NCBI GenBank assembly: GCA_014132595.1
Contig: BMAG01000024.1
Span: 1-64,000, forward strand
Direction: 5' to 3'
Source: Gammaproteobacteria bacterium
GTDB taxonomy: Bacteria > Pseudomonadota > Gammaproteobacteria > DSM-16500
Length of the DNA stretch: 64,000 bases
In this document: one piece after another, positions 63,061 to 64,000 of the stretch
Layout: every line of letters begins with the position of its first letter
Numbering within the stretch: the first letter of the stretch is position 1
The notes under the pieces: model-generated
What the model was told of the DNA's origin: nothing
Databases searched by the model: none
What the model saw: the letters and a program-made list of their open reading frames with translations, nothing else
Position numbers and translations under genes: made by a program

Positions 63061-64000
63061 GCCATAACCTCAGCAGATCTTTTCGCGTTTTGTGTGACAT
63101 AAGGCTGCATGAATTGATCAATCACATGCGCAATATATTCCCTTGCTTTTTGATCAACGGCATGATGGCATGCGATCGCAAATCCTTTATTCATGACAGT
63201 GTCAGCATTATTTAAATCGCCGCTGATGCGATGCGTATACATATTAAATGCAGGATGTCTTGCCATGTTACCTGCAATAATAGGACGGGTTTCAATATTA
63301 TTTTTTTGTATAAAAGAAGTAATTTCTTTTACTGTGAAAGGAGCGTTATCTTTAATAATGAAAGGGAAACCAAACCAGACATGTTTGCCTTTTGGCGTTT
63401 CTTGTTGGAACTGGAAGAACTCATCATATTTAGCGAATTGTTTTAAATAAAAATTCGCTGTTTCACGACGGTTATCGATCAGCGCATCCAGTTTTGGCAA
63501 CTGAAGCTGACCCATGGCCGCATTCACTTCTGTAGGGCGTAAGTTATAACCTAAATTAATGAAAATAAATCGTGGATCAATTTCAGGATACATTTTAACA
63601 TATTTTTGATGCTCATCCGCTTCTCGTGACCAGCCATGTGCACGTAAGATACGCATCGTTTCTGTTAAATCAAAATTATTAGTGACAGAAATACCGCCTT
63701 CTAATGTACTAATGTGATGTGAAAAGAAAAAGCTGAAATTACCGACATCACCAAAGCTGCCGACAGATTTTCCATCATAAAAAGAACCCATAGCTTCGCA
63801 GCAATCTTCAATGACAAATAAATTATGTTTTTTAGCAAGTGACATAATCGCATCCATATTGCAGGGATTACCATAGACATGCACGAGTTTAATCGCACGC
63901 GTTCTTGGACCAATGGCTTGTTCTAATTTATTAAGATCGAAATTGAAACTGTTAATATCACAATCGACGATGACTGGGACAAGATTATGTTGAATAATCG
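63057..64000 (-). CDS. DegT-fold PLP enzyme with His at the Lys position (ColD/E1-type sugar 3-dehydratase), incomplete
   Basis: The 5' end lies beyond the window; reading from the right edge the protein passes through VIVDCDINSFNFDLNKLEQA and AIGPRTRAIKLVHVYGNPCN (the PLP-dependent aminotransferase family 3 layout) and VIEDCCEAMGSFYDGKSVGS. At the Schiff-base site, FSFFFSHHISTLEGG has His-His (codons at 63714-63719) where aminotransferases have Lys. In ColD and RfbH/E1 that His replaces Lys and the enzyme removes the 3-hydroxyl of a nucleotide sugar. The E1 iron-sulfur cysteines are not seen, which favours a ColD-like type. 314 residues are visible. Confidence 0.88.
   Translation of the reverse strand, partial: IIQHNLVPVIVDCDINSFNFDLNKLEQAIGPRTRAIKLVHVYGNPCNMDAIMSLAKKHNLFVIEDCCEAMGSFYDGKSVGSFGDVGNFSFFFSHHISTLEGGISVTNNFDLTETMRILRAHGWSREADEHQKYVKMYPEIDPRFIFINLGYNLRPTEVNAAMGQLQLPKLDALIDNRRETANFYLKQFAKYDEFFQFQQETPKGKHVWFGFPFIIKDNAPFTVKEITSFIQKNNIETRPIIAGNMARHPAFNMYTHRISGDLNNADTVMNKGFAIACHHAVDQKAREYIAHVIDQFMQPYVTQNAKRSAEVMA

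Noticed and set aside
1-64000. tRNA, rRNA or CRISPR array
   Set aside because: I looked for T-loop GTTCGA-type stretches, long rRNA-like conserved runs and regularly spaced direct repeats; none formed a consistent structure.
1-64000. Prophage or insertion sequence with transposase
   Set aside because: No transposase, integrase or phage structural gene was found; only repeats without coding content are present.
63057-64000. Ordinary sugar aminotransferase
   Set aside because: The PLP-binding lysine is replaced by His, which is the hallmark of the 3-dehydratase subgroup.

Overview
The window comes from an AT-rich gammaproteobacterium, most likely a member of Legionellales (Legionella/Coxiella relatives). 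The evidence is family content and gene order, since there is no rRNA or marker tree: a lepA-lepB-rnc-era block, a kbl-tdh pair, dacA-ybeD-lipB-lipA, sdhE with a ygfX-like gene, and a DedA-PAP2-LssY fusion of the kind known from Legionella. I see no tRNA, rRNA, CRISPR array, prophage or transposase gene.

Bases 1-20760 are mostly housekeeping. They hold an M17 aminopeptidase, threonine degradation (tdh, kbl), the FAD-assembly factor sdhE, a secreted GH16 glycanase, translation/secretion/RNA maturation (lepA, lepB, rnc, era), a degenerate REC-GGDEF-EAL regulator coupled to a small membrane coiled-coil protein, sohB, the lssY-like fusion, the lipoate and PBP5 block, and a secreted ComEA-like helix-hairpin-helix protein.

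Bases 20822-64000 form one very large surface-polysaccharide (O-antigen or capsule-like) region that runs off the right edge. Part A (20.8-29.3 kb) makes GDP-sugars: manC, a GDP-mannose 4,6-dehydratase-type enzyme, gmhA, hddC and a GDP-fucose-synthase-like reductase, plus two GT4 glycosyltransferases. Part B (29.4-39.5 kb, + strand) has a methyltransferase, a GtrB/GtrA pair for undecaprenyl-linked sugar, an epimerase, an SDR, a Gfo/Idh/MocA oxidoreductase, a second heptose set (hddA, an hddC-like gene, gmhA-like), a transaldolase-like protein and a membrane protein. Part C (40.8-49.0 kb, + strand) is unusual: TPP-dependent E1 alpha and beta subunits without E2/E3, a tandemly duplicated FkbM-like protein, a sugar O-methyltransferase, a protein with a C-terminal Rieske domain, and a GT-C-like membrane protein. 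Part D (48.9-54.9 kb) holds a YbhN-type protein, another large membrane protein, an acyltransferase-3 and a second paralogue of the GT-C-like protein. Part E (54.9-64.0 kb, - strand) is a tight operon whose first visible gene is a DegT-fold enzyme with His in place of the PLP lysine (as in ColD/E1 3-dehydratases). Two NAD-binding proteins lacking the usual catalytic Tyr follow, then an SDR, a GT2, a PhyH dioxygenase, a StrG-like putative oxygenase, a methyltransferase and a 721-residue two-part protein.

Taken together the genes suggest GDP-mannose and GDP-D-manno-heptose precursors that are dehydrated, reduced, deoxygenated, methylated, acylated and perhaps hydroxylated or chain-branched, then added by cytoplasmic GT4/GT2 enzymes and periplasmic GT-C enzymes. 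Coxiella LPS carries rare branched and deoxy sugars (virenose, dihydrohydroxystreptose), so a comparable product is plausible, but that is inference. Two families of palindromic repeats without coding content (24-nt arms around a CATTGCGAGCGAAGC core, and CTCTCCCGC elements) punctuate the window; one forms the 3' end of a glycosyltransferase gene.
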